Origin: Tomocerus qinae
Lineage: Eukaryota; Arthropoda; Collembola; Entomobryomorpha; Tomoceridae
NCBI GenBank assembly: GCA_020055645.1
Contig: CM034548.1
Span: 9,920,001-9,984,000 of the forward strand
Direction: 5' to 3'
DNA length: 64,000 bases
In this document: piece by piece, positions 30,083 through 42,900 of the stretch
Layout: every line of letters begins with the position of its first letter
Position numbering within the stretch: the stretch's first letter is position 1
The notes under the pieces: model-generated
Databases searched by the model: none
Seen by the model: only the letters and a program-made list of their open reading frames with translations
Told to the model about the DNA's origin: nothing
Position numbers and translations under genes: made by a program

Positions 30083-31300
30083 TTACGGTTGTTGCTCTGT
30101 CACGTTGTCACGGGAACCATCGCCACCGATGATATAAAACGCACGATCACCGCGGAGGAGACTTTGGTAGTAACAAGTTTTCAAGTAGGAATGACAAATT
30201 CCTGTGTCGACCAAAATGGAAATCGGTTCGGGGTTAGCGTTTAAGGTGCCATGAAAATATAAGGCGCCTAAGTAAGGGGGCGGGGCTAAGATTTAACGAA
30301 TCTCCTGCGTCATGGCTGGTGCCGTTGCAGGGATAGTAGCTGGGTTTGGGATTTGGGAGAACCGCCGGATCTCTAACGGGGGAGCAAACAACAGTCGAAG
30401 CATCGGAGAAATCATCGCATGCCATCCCTAATCCAATATCCTGTGCCTTTCGATGACCGGCCAATGAAAACATTTTTTTCGGCGGGGACGGTGTCCGAGC
30501 CTTCAGACGTGCTTCTGCCCTTTCAGCAGCGGCGGCTTTTCGTTGATGACTTCTTTCGGGAAGGTATTCTAACTTGATTGAACTTGATTTAGCTGCATCA
30601 GTGGAGGAGATAGATGATCGGGGAGAACGAGGTCGAGAATGTCTGGATTCGGAGTCCTCTGCGGTTCGTTTGGAGTGGGTTCGATGCATTCTATCCTTTG
30701 AAGTTGTTTGTCTACTGGTCGAGCTCTTGTGATTCAATGTAGATGGAAGATTTGGTTTGATCAACGGAGAGTGGAAGCGAGACGAAGAGGGTTTAGAATA
30801 AGGATTATAAGTTGGTGCCTTTAAGTTTAAGTTTTTACCGCGAGAACATTTGTATTGGTTTTCGAATTCAGGTTGTTTTTACTCCTATTAAATAATTCAA
30901 ACCTCTGTATGGCTGCTATATTTGCTGTCAAATGAGGGACCAGAAACTGGAAACAGTCAGGATTGAAAAATGATGGTCCACATCTGACAATCGCGTGTTC
31001 GTTGCATCTTTGTTGATACGTGTTAAAGGAAGGAGAGGAGTAATCGGCTGCTGAATTGGGGTTTGTTGACGTGGAGGGTTTTGGAGTTGTCGGATTAAAG
31101 GTGCTTTGTAATAATAATGACGAAAGAAGCTTGGGATTTTTCGGTGGAGGTTGTGTAACTGATTTTGGGATTGAATTCTAGTGGGGCTAGCTGATTGTTC
31201 GGCGGTTGGATTAATGGGAGGAAATTGATTTCCTTTATTTTTCCTAGGATTTCTAGTCAGGGATAATTTGGGGCGGGGGAACTCCTCTTAAGCGGTGGGA
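30083..31300 (-). pseudogene. gag-like region and retropepsin remnant of the LTR element
   Basis: Reading on the minus strand, decayed gag-like sequence (FLVPHLTANIAAIQRF near 30.9 kb) leads into an open frame (30764-30234) rich in Ser, Arg and Pro. In a different frame, from about 30290 to the stop at 30083-30085, a retroviral aspartic protease is visible with the active-site motif ILVDTGICHSYL preceded by LYFHGTLNANPEP. The protease flap region and everything after it are missing or short. The frame change between the two parts could be a natural ribosomal frameshift or decay. Confidence 0.55.
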
Positions 31301-31688
31301 AGACCTTTCTAACATAAGCCGTTAAAACATGCGATCTTATGTATTTTTATAAAAGATTTGAAATAATTATACTTACTTTTTTATCTTTACCAGTTGGCAT
31401 GCAGAATATTTTGATTACGGCCGGATCAACGAGTTGAACACTCCCTTCAACTTTTCAAAAAGGAAATAACTTTGATGAACGTATTTTAACTAAACGTTCA
31501 AAACAAAACGGATGATAACTGAAACACGAAAATTGCAACTTGAAACACAAAACGGACGATAGCTGAAAGGCGAAAAATTGTGACGGGGGAAAAATTATAC
31601 TTTTAGATGGCGTTTATTATTATTTTATAGCACACGGGGAATGATTTTCCTTATGATAGCTTCGAGCAGTGAAGGCTCGAAGGACCAC

Positions 31689-32040
31689 TGTAATGCTGGC
31701 ATTTTATTATATATTTTTGGGTGTCTAGAGACAGGGTGTTGTGAGAATGAATGGTGGTCTAATAGCAGTCGGATAGCCACAGTGGACAGTGGACTGTAGG
31801 CGGTGGTTATAAATGATTAAGAAAAGTAGAGGTGGTTTACTTTACAGAATTTGCAGAATAACAATATAATAATATCTATAACAGTTAAAGCCTACAAACT
31901 AAGAACAATATAATATTATATATAAAAATAAAACATTAACCATTTATATATATTTTGAATTATTGAGATATTGAACTATTGAGTTAGTAACATTAACGTG
32001 ACTATGTCACAATTTAAAACATTTACGTGACCATGTCACA
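31689..32040 (-). repeat. 5' LTR (352 bases, internally deleted)
   Basis: Matches the other LTR at both ends but lacks about 115 internal bases. Confidence 0.7.
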
Positions 32041-32101
32041 ATAGCTTCGAGGTATAAGGGCTTGAAGGTTCACTGTAATAATGAATATTTGGAAAGATGG
32101 A

Positions 32102-32141
32102 CTGTGATAATTATGGGGTCCATACCCCATAATTATCACAG
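32102..32141. repeat. perfect hairpin, 18-base arms
   Basis: ctgtgataattatggggt and its exact complement around a 4-base loop (ccat). Confidence 0.9.
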
Positions 32142-34065
32142 ATATGAGATTTTGGTTAAATGAAGACAGAGGGATGATCGCGACTGTTTGGTTTACGGGG
32201 GCGTATTTATAATTAAGAGATATGACTCAGGCTTTTTGGCCTGCTTTTTATTGATTATAAATGGGACAATTAAGAAGTTTTATTGAATACCAAAGAATTT
32301 AGGCATTGAGAAAGAATATGCTGGGTAAGTATTATAATTAATTAATGCACGTAAAGGTGTTAAGAACAAGTTTGAAGTTATTAGTTATATCATTAAAGAT
32401 GCATATTATAATAATCATAATAATGATATTTTAAGTATTAACATTAATTACAAAGTTTAGATGTTTATAACAAGTTAGTACTATTAGTAATATTATTTAA
32501 GATAGGTATTGACAGGAACTGCCCTTCTAAGAGCCGTGGGGCAGGATCCTTCTTATGAATTTATGTTTTTTCCAAAAAATTGCGGTGCAGAAATAAATAA
32601 AAAAAGAAGTAAAGTTTGCTTTCTTGCACCTATAATGAGTACACAAGAACGCACATCTCTTTTTTATTATCAGAGAAGAAGTGTCCTCCTTTTCTGCTCT
32701 CCTTTATTATTCTGTCTCATTTTACACTCCTTATACAATCGTAAACAATATTAATGATGTTAATTTTTTACTAAATTGGCTTGGCTTTGTCTATTTGCAC
32801 AATGTAATTCGTATCTTTAAATACTAAATAAGAGACTAATTCTCCTCTTAAATATTATTATGGCATGCCAAACTCACATACCTATTTATTACAAATTCGA
32901 AGGAGTTGTATTGAAGAGCATACAAATAAAGCCATATGCATCAAGACAAGAAACGGGAGTGAACACATCAGTTTTACTATTATGTCTGGTTTTATTCAGG
33001 TTTAAGGTTACGTATTTATAGAAAATACGTTTACATTAATAAGATAAAATAAACTATTAAAAGTAAAACGAATGTACTTGAATGGCACTGTAAATGGTTT
33101 GTGTCAATTACAGATGAGTTGACACATACCTAATTAGCTATAAACAAAACAAGAGGGAGTTTTTATAGAGTGGGAGAAGAACTTTAACATAGCTAAAGAA
33201 TTATTAGCTAAGCAAGAAAAATGCATAGTCAACATAACAGCATTGACAGAAGATGCAGTTACATTTATGAGAAATAGATAATAAACAAAATATATATTAT
33301 TATATTCTCATATAATTATTTCTTAACCATTGAGTTAAATAAACTATACTCAACTACCTACTACTTACTACCTACTAGCATAAGAAACATATGTTATTTA
33401 CTTTACAATAATACCTAATTATTCACTTATATACATTTTATTTATTATTGCTTTTATTTTTTTATTATTCAATTTTTGGGCATTTCATCACAGTATATAT
33501 AATATAATAACCATAATAATGATATTTTAAGTATTTAGATTAAGTACATAAGTAATGTCTTAGATTATAATCAAAGGATGGGGTAATGGGGGGAATGCCG
33601 GGGCTGGTACCCTCCATGGTAACACTAGCGGCGCAGCTATTTTTTAATATCTATAATATATAATATATCTATAAATTTTCAAATTTTCGACATAACGTAA
33701 GTAATTTCCGTTTAGTAATATGATTTTAGAGAACAAATTCGAACTTAATTGTTGGAAATGTGAAAATCATGGTTTAACTCAGTTTTTTTGGATTTTTGGC
33801 GTAGGTTAAAGTTACCGAATTGTGCTTCAAAAAAACAATTGTGTTTTTCGAAATCAGCGTAGTTGATAACCCAAATTCGCAATAGGGTATGAAAATTGAT
33901 CTTCGGGCGATGGGGTCGGGCATCGGAAACATCATGTTTGGCTATCGGGGGGAAAACCAGCGGCCTTTTTGCCGGACCTTAATTTTTCCTACAGCGCAGT
34001 GGTTACCGAGGCGTGTGTAGTCTGAGAGCACTTATATTGTAGGTGTTGAATTTTGTGAAAGGGTG
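32142..34065. other. no gene seen
   Basis: AT-rich DNA. An open frame of 81 codons at 32509-32754 has no recognisable content. Short TTACTAC/TACCTACT repeats lie near 33350. Confidence 0.3.
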
Positions 34066-34330
34066 CAGGGCCGCAACGAGGGGGGGGGGGGGGTTCGAGC
34101 CCCCCGAAATCGAAGTAAAGAAAAAATTTTAAAAATCGCGCCATGAATTACACAGGGGATACCAATACTCATTTTCGATGGACCTAACCTAATTAAAACA
34201 ATAACATTGATAGGTTAGGATTTACCCTCTGCTTTACTCGAGCCGAATTTTTGCCTTAAAACCCAAAAATTTTTCTTTCAATTATTATTTGTCGGTCCCC
34301 TCCCAAATTATTTTTCTGGCTGCGGCCCTG
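34066..34330. mobile_element. hAT-like MITE
   Basis: Ends cagggccgca and tgcggccctg form inverted repeats of 10 bases, with partial complementarity further in. Flanks agggt(g) and agggt(a) suggest an imperfect target duplication. A G14 run near 34080 and an internal inverted pair (cctaacct / aggttagg) are present. No coding capacity; hAT assignment rests on the CAGGG-type ends only. Confidence 0.5.
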
Positions 34331-36921
34331 CAAGGGTAAGGTTCAATAACAAAGCAATTCGGCAGATTTTATATTATGGTTATACGCATTGTTAAATTAT
34401 ATCAAGATGCAATGTGCAATCTAAACAGTAAAAACCAAGAGATGAAGTGTATTTGTTGTAAAAGCTTGTGTTGACTGTAGTACCTATTTACGCCAATCAT
34501 GATTGCAGATAATATTATGTTATGGTTCTACGCATTGTTAAACATAAAAAACAATATTTACAGTATACAAGAGAGATGCATATGAGTTTGTGCTAGCGTT
34601 AAAACCATTTATGATTGTTATTGAGTATTTAGCTTTTCAGAGTATAATGAGCAGCATTGTATCATCGCCTTGGGGTGATTTATGGGAATCATATAAAATT
34701 TTTCATGAAAGTTTGTAATCCTTTAAGCTAAAGACAATTGCATCCTCCAATGAAATATCCCCCATAAAAATTGAGGTCAAAGCGTATCCTTTCGTCGGAA
34801 AAGCATCAATGCAGCACCCTACAATTTTACGACCAAATGAGACAATTAGACATTTTGTCATTATTAAACTTGTATTCTCTGTACAGAATTTGAAAGTGTA
34901 ATAAAAAGTGGTATTTTTGACTTTGACTGAACCTTTTGGTATGCTTTGTACGATGCAGAGTCATAGAAATCAGTAATTTTTTAATTTTTTTTTAAACTTT
35001 AATTAACTTATATTAACTTGTATTACCACATTATAATTACTAAAACCTAAGTGTCTGAATAAAGTGATATTGGCAGCCCAAACGCCTCCGCAAAGAGGAA
35101 ACTGTCAATTATCAATAATAATAATAATAATAATAATAATTTCATTGGCAAAGGCAAAAATTCCATCATAGGGAGCCTATTTGAGTTTCGTGTTAAAACA
35201 TTAGAAAATGTACATTAACTCTTATACTATCCGGTAATGTATTTATTCGCATTCGGCAATGTAGTCATTTGGATTCGGCTCAATATTTTAAGTATCGTTC
35301 ATCGGTCGGCAAATGATATTTTTTGTTTTCGTTTATGAAATACTACCCGCAAAGTTGTGTAATTTTAGTGCAGTTGGACCTCCCATGTTGATCTGCTCGG
35401 CTCCAAGTTCTAGTCGACGATAAGCTTAATGTATTGTGCCACATGATGCATTGTCTTTCTAATGAATAGAATAAAAGAAATAACGGATTGGCAATAGTTA
35501 ATAACTGGTCCAAATATATACACAAATACGAAATATCAGGGGCATTTTATTGTTCATTCTCAGAGTTCAATCCAATGTTAATTACAATTTGTAAGTTCAC
35601 CACACGAAACGTGGTTGTATATTACAGGCATTAATACTTCACATAGTGGTACAATCCATATCTATAGGGTATGGCCTTAATGTTAGAATGTATTATAATA
35701 CTATGTCCTTTTTGGTTATGTTAACAAAGAAGACGTAATCTATGTTAGGTTTGAATATAATTAATGAAGTAGAGGAGAGAAGATATCTTTTGTAGTGGAT
35801 TATATTCCAAGGTTTATTTAAATTGGTAGTACATTTTGTCACAATGGATTCTTGAAGCTATAAAACTTTACGACGGCACTAACAAAGATGATAGAAATGA
35901 GATTATTAGATGTTTCAAATATGAATCTGAACTCTTTCACCTACTTAACATAATTTATTGTGGAAAATTGAGTTTGGAAATCACGCGGATATGGATAGCT
36001 CTGCTCTGCAGTGTAAAAGAATAGGAATTTTGGAGAATACTATTATAGAGACATTCTGGTCACGATCTGAATCTGTACACTCTCTCACTGATTATCTTCA
36101 AAACGGAGATTGAAGCTAGAATCTCTAAGGAGCTCTACGGCTACTAATACACATCGCTATATACAAATAGTAGTAATCATGCAACTGCCTATCTTACACA
36201 CTATTTTGGTTTCAGTAAGTGGATTTTGCTTTCCCTTCAGACCGAGTTTCCACTGGATTTCTTTCAGATAATAACTTTGTGGACACTACCGACGTGACAT
36301 TCCTCGATTGTTACCAGACCGAACAAATTCCCACTTTGTATACAATTAGAGCATTATTAACTGGCATGGTACATTCCTAGGTTACATTAACAGCCTACAA
36401 TATTATCCTTAGTGATAGTTATATAATTTGCGAATGCATAAACCCGGAAGTAATAATGATATCTACACGAGGACACTAAGTTACAAAAACACTATGGTTT
36501 GGCTATCGTGTTGCATTAAATATTTAGATTTGGGTAATTTTAATCAGAACTCTTCGTAATGCGTATTTATTTTAAGAAATATGAGAAAATCATAAACTCT
36601 CTTCTGTTGGTTTGCGATTTACAGCATTAGCACAGAGTGCCACTGAAACATTGATTAGTATTAAGAGTGTTTCATTGCAGTTGATTGTTGCCAAGTTGCG
36701 TCGTAGTTCTTTTCACTAGCATCTCAATATTCATGCAAAGGGTTGGTGGATCTAACTGACTGAACACTATCAACTTATGCTTCCTTTAAGTAATGTTTGT
36801 TAGGATATTTCAGTATTCCGAAGAGCATTGAAAATGATTATTTTGGTACATAATTTAGTTAAGTTTATACAATTGGAATAGTTTATTTTAAGATTGAATC
36901 CGGTCTTGGCGCAGCTTGAAA
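34331..36921. other. 3' flank of the KCNIP gene, no other gene seen
   Basis: Contains an (AAT)n run at about 35114-35140 and an open frame of 62 codons at 35836-36024 (plus) with balanced composition but no recognisable domain. Nothing else can be supported. Confidence 0.35.
36882..36887 (-). terminator. polyadenylation signal AATAAA of the KCNIP gene
   Basis: AATAAA on the minus strand 35 bases after the stop codon at 36922-36924. The short distance makes it a likely 3' end, though longer 3' UTRs are possible. Confidence 0.5.
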
Positions 36922-39900
36922 TCACAAGACTGTATCCAACATGTCAAGGGATTGTAGAATTCGTTCATCCCGAGAGCACCATTCCACCAACTCGTCAATC
37001 GTCACCACTCCATCTTGATTCAAATCGATTTGCTGCAAAAACAATAATTATGTTAATTCATTCAAAAAATAAATAGGATTTTGGAAATTAATTACTACTT
37101 CATTTTGGCTCTGAAATCAGACACGATTTCTAAAGTCTTTAGAGAAGACTTTCCTTCAATAAATGTGTTATCGGCAGTCGGCAGAGGACCTAATCAGATT
37201 TATATCTCTAATTTTAAAGATTGTTATTGAATGAGACTATATAGAACACTATCATCCGAATTTTTCCTGTTAAATGAAGGCAGTGGTTAGTAATCAAATG
37301 ATCTCTAGTTTTATTTATTTCGAAGACGTCAATATGATATATATCTTGTGGGCATATGGGACTAACTTTGTCAAAAACTGCGTAACTAAGTAATGGGACA
37401 CATTCGATTAGCGCCATAAATAAGTCCATGTAAGTATTAACGTGCATACAGTTTATTTTTCGGCTTTTTTACATTATAGCCTGCGGGAAATATACTTAAG
37501 TCTATTGGCTAATGTTTACTAGTTTTTATTTTGGCCGCTGGTAAAAATGATTTTAGTCAGCTAATGGCCATTTTGTTAGACTGCTATGCTGTGCGTTATG
37601 TGAGAAGCGTCGAGACGATAATTATGTAGAACAGCGTGCAACAATTCGTAGCATACACATACTGAGCCCAAAGAATCCTGATGAAACGCTGCTATTCAGA
37701 AAAGCCTAGAGTAGTACTATCAGCGAATATTCGCACGAGTTAGCTCGTACTAAATATGAAAACGGAAGTCGCCTTGACTTCTACATAATTACGTTCTACT
37801 TATTTAATGCACTTGGGAATAGCAAGGATTGTAGGATTATAAAGAAAGTTGACCCAACTCGGAATTATAACGAACTCACTGCTTCCCATTGCTGTTTACG
37901 CTAAGCCAAACCATTAGTTCTGTAACGTTTAGCTTTTCTTTAAGTAAATGTTACATCTATAGCTCGATTTTTACCCTTTTTTACCCCGATTTTTACCCCG
38001 ATTTTAGATGGTGCCCAGGCACCATCTAAACCTTGTCTTTTATTTTAGTATTTACTGTAGATTGCACAACAATTACGCAGTTTTGCAGGTTTTCATACAG
38101 ATTTGATACCCCAAAAACACCAACACAGATATTGGGGTTGGTATGCATCTAAGGAAGCACCAAAGTGAAAGTCCCACGACTACTCTATAATTTGCTGCGA
38201 CTAAGGTTGCAGCGCGGTTGTTGGTTATTAGGTTAGGTTAAAAATGGCCAAAAATAGTGATGCGTTTACTTCCAGTGTTGCAACCGTAGCAACCGCGCTG
38301 CAACCGTTGCAACTGACAAATTATAGAGGAGTCGTGGGAATTTTGCGTTCCCATTGAAGCATACCAACCAACATTTGATTTTTATGGTATGTACATTTTA
38401 TGAAAATACCGACAAACTTCATTTCAGTCTGTAACTCCGTTTGTTTCTCAATCCATTATAATATTTGTACAAGCTGTCTCGAAATAAAACAGTAAAAGAT
38501 CTAATGCAAAATTGTCTATTCAAATTCGCTGACTTTGGCGTTTTCTGTGCTCGACTAAAGGCAAAAATAACCCTAACTTAATTATGAAGCCCATTTACCA
38601 AACATTTACCTAATATGTAGCAATTAGCAAGTACCGTAGAGCGACTTTAACTTCCCACTAATATTTTGTTTTACTTCAAAACTTGCTACAAGCAAACCTG
38701 TGTCTATTTGAATTTTTATTAACGTTTATGTATCGATGCAGCTTAAAAGGAATTTGGCATCTTTTACAAATTCTGATAAAATGGACAAAGCATTTTTTCT
38801 TTACTTCTTTACAACATTAATTATGTTCATATTTGCACGTAATCTGTAAGTAGTCAAAATTCATGCTGAATAAAAATAATCTGGTTTAATTATGACTATC
38901 TGGTTCGGTTAATAATGATGGAGATATTGCCATTAGTAGTAGAATAAGTAATAGTAGATAATGTCTTGGTTATGTTAGTTGTAACTAGTTCGATTTTATA
39001 ACATTTGTATACTACGTACAAATACGGTAAATTGTCGATCATCATTTAAAATGGCATAAAATTTCTGTTACATTTGCCTTCTTGGTTCAACTCATACCAT
39101 AATAAACCATGTCATGCATATTAAAAAGTAGCAGAGATAATCAGGCTTGGCAATGTTACATAATGTTACCGTTACATAACGTGAGTTATCACGATAACTC
39201 ACGCTGTTCTTGAGTTATCGTGATAACTGATAACAGACATATAGACAGACTGATCGGTCATTCCTATAAAGCAGCAACGCTACTTAACAAGTATATGTAT
39301 ACTTTGCTCACGACTGTCGCCCAATAAGAGTTAACTGCGTGACTCCTGCTACAGTTTTTATCCTCTGCGGCTATCATTATGCATCTATTTATATTATATT
39401 ATGCCTTTGATTGCATTACACGAATTAAAAACGCCAATACGATGCAACATCAAAAAATGGAAAATTGTGTCCCTGCCCTAAAGTACAGAAAAAATTTCCT
39501 GAACGTAATTAGTCACAAGTCATACGAAAGATAACTAACTTATAATTTCTATGTTTAACAAGCCACGGATAGATAGTGAGTATATTATACATTTGTAAGT
39601 GGAAGTTCATATAATGAAAGGAAGTTAATTAAATAATGCATAAGTCAATTGAAAGATGGGTTATGGAATGCCAGGGAATGTACATGAGGAAAGACAGGAT
39701 GCTTATAATCAGAAGAGTAAACATGGCAAGTATAGTACATAGTTAAATTTAAAATTAGATTTGTTCTTTTTATACGGACCTACCTGCCTGCAGATTGAGT
39801 GGTATATAACTATCATGATAATGTTATAATCGTAGTCTGTTTGCAACTATATGTACCTAATCCAATTTCCTTATCTCCTCCCGTTCAATGACAACAATTC

Positions 39901-42900
39901 GTTGAAGTTTGAGGAACTCGGCCTGTGAGATTGGATCATACACTCGGTAAAGCTCAAACACTGGAGATTAGAGACAGACTTTCTTTGGTGGATTCTCCGC
40001 TCACACGGCACACACAAAGAGAAAGTGTAATTTGCAGGTTTGACTCGCTTTCACTAGAGCCAGACACGGGCCCTGTGAGTGTAGTCGTGTGTATGTATTG
40101 ATGAGATAAGCATAGTAACTACTTAAAATTTAAACGAAAAAGGTTTTCATAAAGTCGCATCCGCAGCATGTTGCATTATACTATCCTGCTATTTATAAAA
40201 ATATAGAGCACTGTTGCTTTAGATTGCAGCAGCATAATGTGATTGTGTTCAGAACCACTTTCAAACAGCAAGGCACGAAACCTGGTTCGTTTTTCAAGCA
40301 ATATTTCTACAAGGCTTCTAAATTTAGAATTGATCTTTCAATTATCCTTCCATAAATTTTACTGGCATTATTTATGTATATACTATACCGATTCGCTTAT
40401 AATTAATAATAACATGGGTCTACCTGATTTATTATAAGCAAATATTTTGTCTCGGAAAAATTAAATAAGAGTACTCAAAACCTATTTATTTAGTTTTCAA
40501 TCAAGTTGAATGTCAATTATAATGTATAATAAGAAACCGTAGGTAGATAAATTTATACTTCTTCGAATTTATATATAAACTGAAGCTAATTGAAATAGAG
40601 TAATGAACTGGAGCACATTTACATTTGCAAATTTGCTGATAGAAAAATAAGTTATAACTAATTTGAATAAAAAATATAAGCAGATGCTGCATTAATGTAA
40701 GTCAAGACTATTTGAACCAGGGACGGTGATAGTTACCGATAATTGTATTGTTGAAGGAGTAGTGCTAGTAGTAGTAAGTAGTAGTATTAGTACAGAGAAA
40801 CAAGGCCAAATCAATGGGGAAAGGGAGAGAGGTAGTGACATGGTGAAGTAGACGTCTAAGATGATCTTTAGTGGCTTACATGAAATATTCTTTCGACATG
40901 TTCTTTTGCTGAGTTCTCCTCCACTTGAGGCTCCGTGTTTCGGCCGAGCATTTCATAAATGGATGTCACAACATCGAGCATCTCATTCTTGGTAATTAGC
41001 CCATCCCCATTCAGATCATATAGTCCGAAAATCCATTGCAACTTCTCCTGGATCGTTCCTCTTGAGACTTTGGACAAGATCCCCAAAAACTCCTATAACA
41101 AAGCACACAATCACATTTACATCCGTTTCCTAGGCCAAATTCTTCTTGAACATAAAACGGGAGCTGATCTGAAAGAGTATCTGACACTGAGCTAAATATA
41201 CACAATAACTGCTAACGAAAAGTATCTATAGAGTCATTCTATTGCTTACGACACTGTAACTTCATTTTAGCGTCTTACTACTTCTGCGACCCCCTCGCAT
41301 AAATACATAGTACTTTATATTCCAAGTTGTTCTAACTTCCAGTACCCAAAAAAGTAGTATTCTAAGATTATATCCCTTTGTGTCTGCATTGGCAGTATGC
41401 AAATAGACACGCAATATATAAACAAGTTTAAAAAATGAGTACATCATCCTTTCATAAATATAATCAAATCAGTACGACTTCTTTTATGTTTTATTTCCCT
41501 TTACTTAGGTATATCACTTGACTTTCTCCTATGGCATAGATAATACAACTATGGCGTTCAGCACAAAATATATTGAATAAGTAGGCTTTCGTTGCCTGAA
41601 ATCTCTCGTACAATTATAGGTACGTAGTTACATGGGCTTTAGGAAATCCACTTTCACAAAAAGCTGCACTTGAAAATGACAGTTGTGATGTCCGTTCTCG
41701 TGTTTCCCTCTTATTTTACTCAATTTGTACCATAGGGGAAACTTTCTTTTTATTATAAAGTGCACAGTATACTGAAATAATAATATCTACTTATAGTTAA
41801 CAATCCACGGTGGAACTATGGACGATTAATTAATTTAATGGGGGACTTTATTCACCAAACCATTTTGTTGACTATACATTTAATGCTAAATTAAAATATG
41901 ATACGAATAAGAGGTGTGCTTATTTTACTCACATCAAAACTGATTTGGCCTGATGCGTTCTGCTTGATTGTGTTGAAGACATAATGAGCGTATTGTGTAG
42001 AGTCTGAAAAATAAACAAACAATGACTGTAATAAAGGCATCCAAATTTACTGCAGTGCTTTAATTTATGGTGTACAATTAGTGCAAGGTTACAATTTCGT
42101 TGAGAAAGTTTTTTTTACAGAAAGGGAGAAGTTGTCGCAGTAATGCATGTGCATTAGGAACTCTTGTATCATTCTGGTTTGGATCGATATTTAGTGCTAA
42201 GATTTGCCTCAATTACAGAACGAAACGACAGAGAAGAGAAAGACGCAAAACGTTAAGAAAATGTTTCAGAAAGCTTGCTTGTTGGATGCTACAGTGTAGG
42301 AGTAACAAGATCCGTCATTTTAAAGATAAATATATACTATAAACGTCACCAAAGAGATCGCTCAAAGAAACTTTATATGTGTACACGTACATAGTCATCG
42401 CGGTGCAAAGAATTGTAATCATGTTTGTTATACAATATCTCGGCTATATGAAGAAGGTAGTGTGGGATGTGTTCTACTTACCTCCTTGTGGAAAGAACTG
42501 GGCAAATATATCTTTGAAAGCATCTTCATCGACAAGGCCGGTGGGACATTCCTGTAATATAAATAAAATATTCTTTATAAAATTCCATATCCATTCTGTA
42601 CCTACAGTAGCCATCTTTTCTTCTCCAAACACTTCACTTTTTCTTCTCTCTCTATCTTACGGTGCCCCAACAGCCTTACAGCTAAGCACTTATCACAAAT
42701 TCCAACTCAGGACGAAAACAGTTGCACCCACAAACGTCGCTGGAGTTCATAAAACTCTTAATAATATAATAGCTTTCGTATAGGTAAATTTGAAAGCATA
42801 ATAACTGCATTTTTTGATGTCAGCAAAACGTGCACAAGTCCTTTGATAAGGACACTGCTTGAGTTTGAATTAATTAAATAATAAGATGCATGCAAACTTT

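Larger units (their letters stand above)
29397..32040 (-). mobile_element. non-autonomous LTR retrotransposon (gag-protease only)
   Basis: Two related LTRs (29397-29834 and 31689-32040) both begin tgtaatgctgg and end ccatgtcaca on the plus strand, so the element reads on the minus strand with TGTG...TACA ends. It is flanked by the 4-base direct repeat atag (29393-29396 and 32041-32044). Next to the 5' LTR, one base in, is TGGTCCTTCGAGCC, a plausible tRNA primer site. The 1.85 kb interior holds gag-like sequence and a retropepsin but no reverse transcriptase or integrase, so it would need enzymes from another copy. The gag frame is broken. Confidence 0.72.

Noticed and set aside
34078..34110. 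gggttcgagcccccc looked like a tRNA T-arm
   Set aside because: No acceptor stem, D-arm or anticodon arm can be folded around it; it is part of the G-run of a MITE.
42100..42783. Plus-strand frames inside the KCNIP gene (80 and 134 codons)
   Set aside because: They lie in introns and across an exon of the opposite strand and show no recognisable domain.
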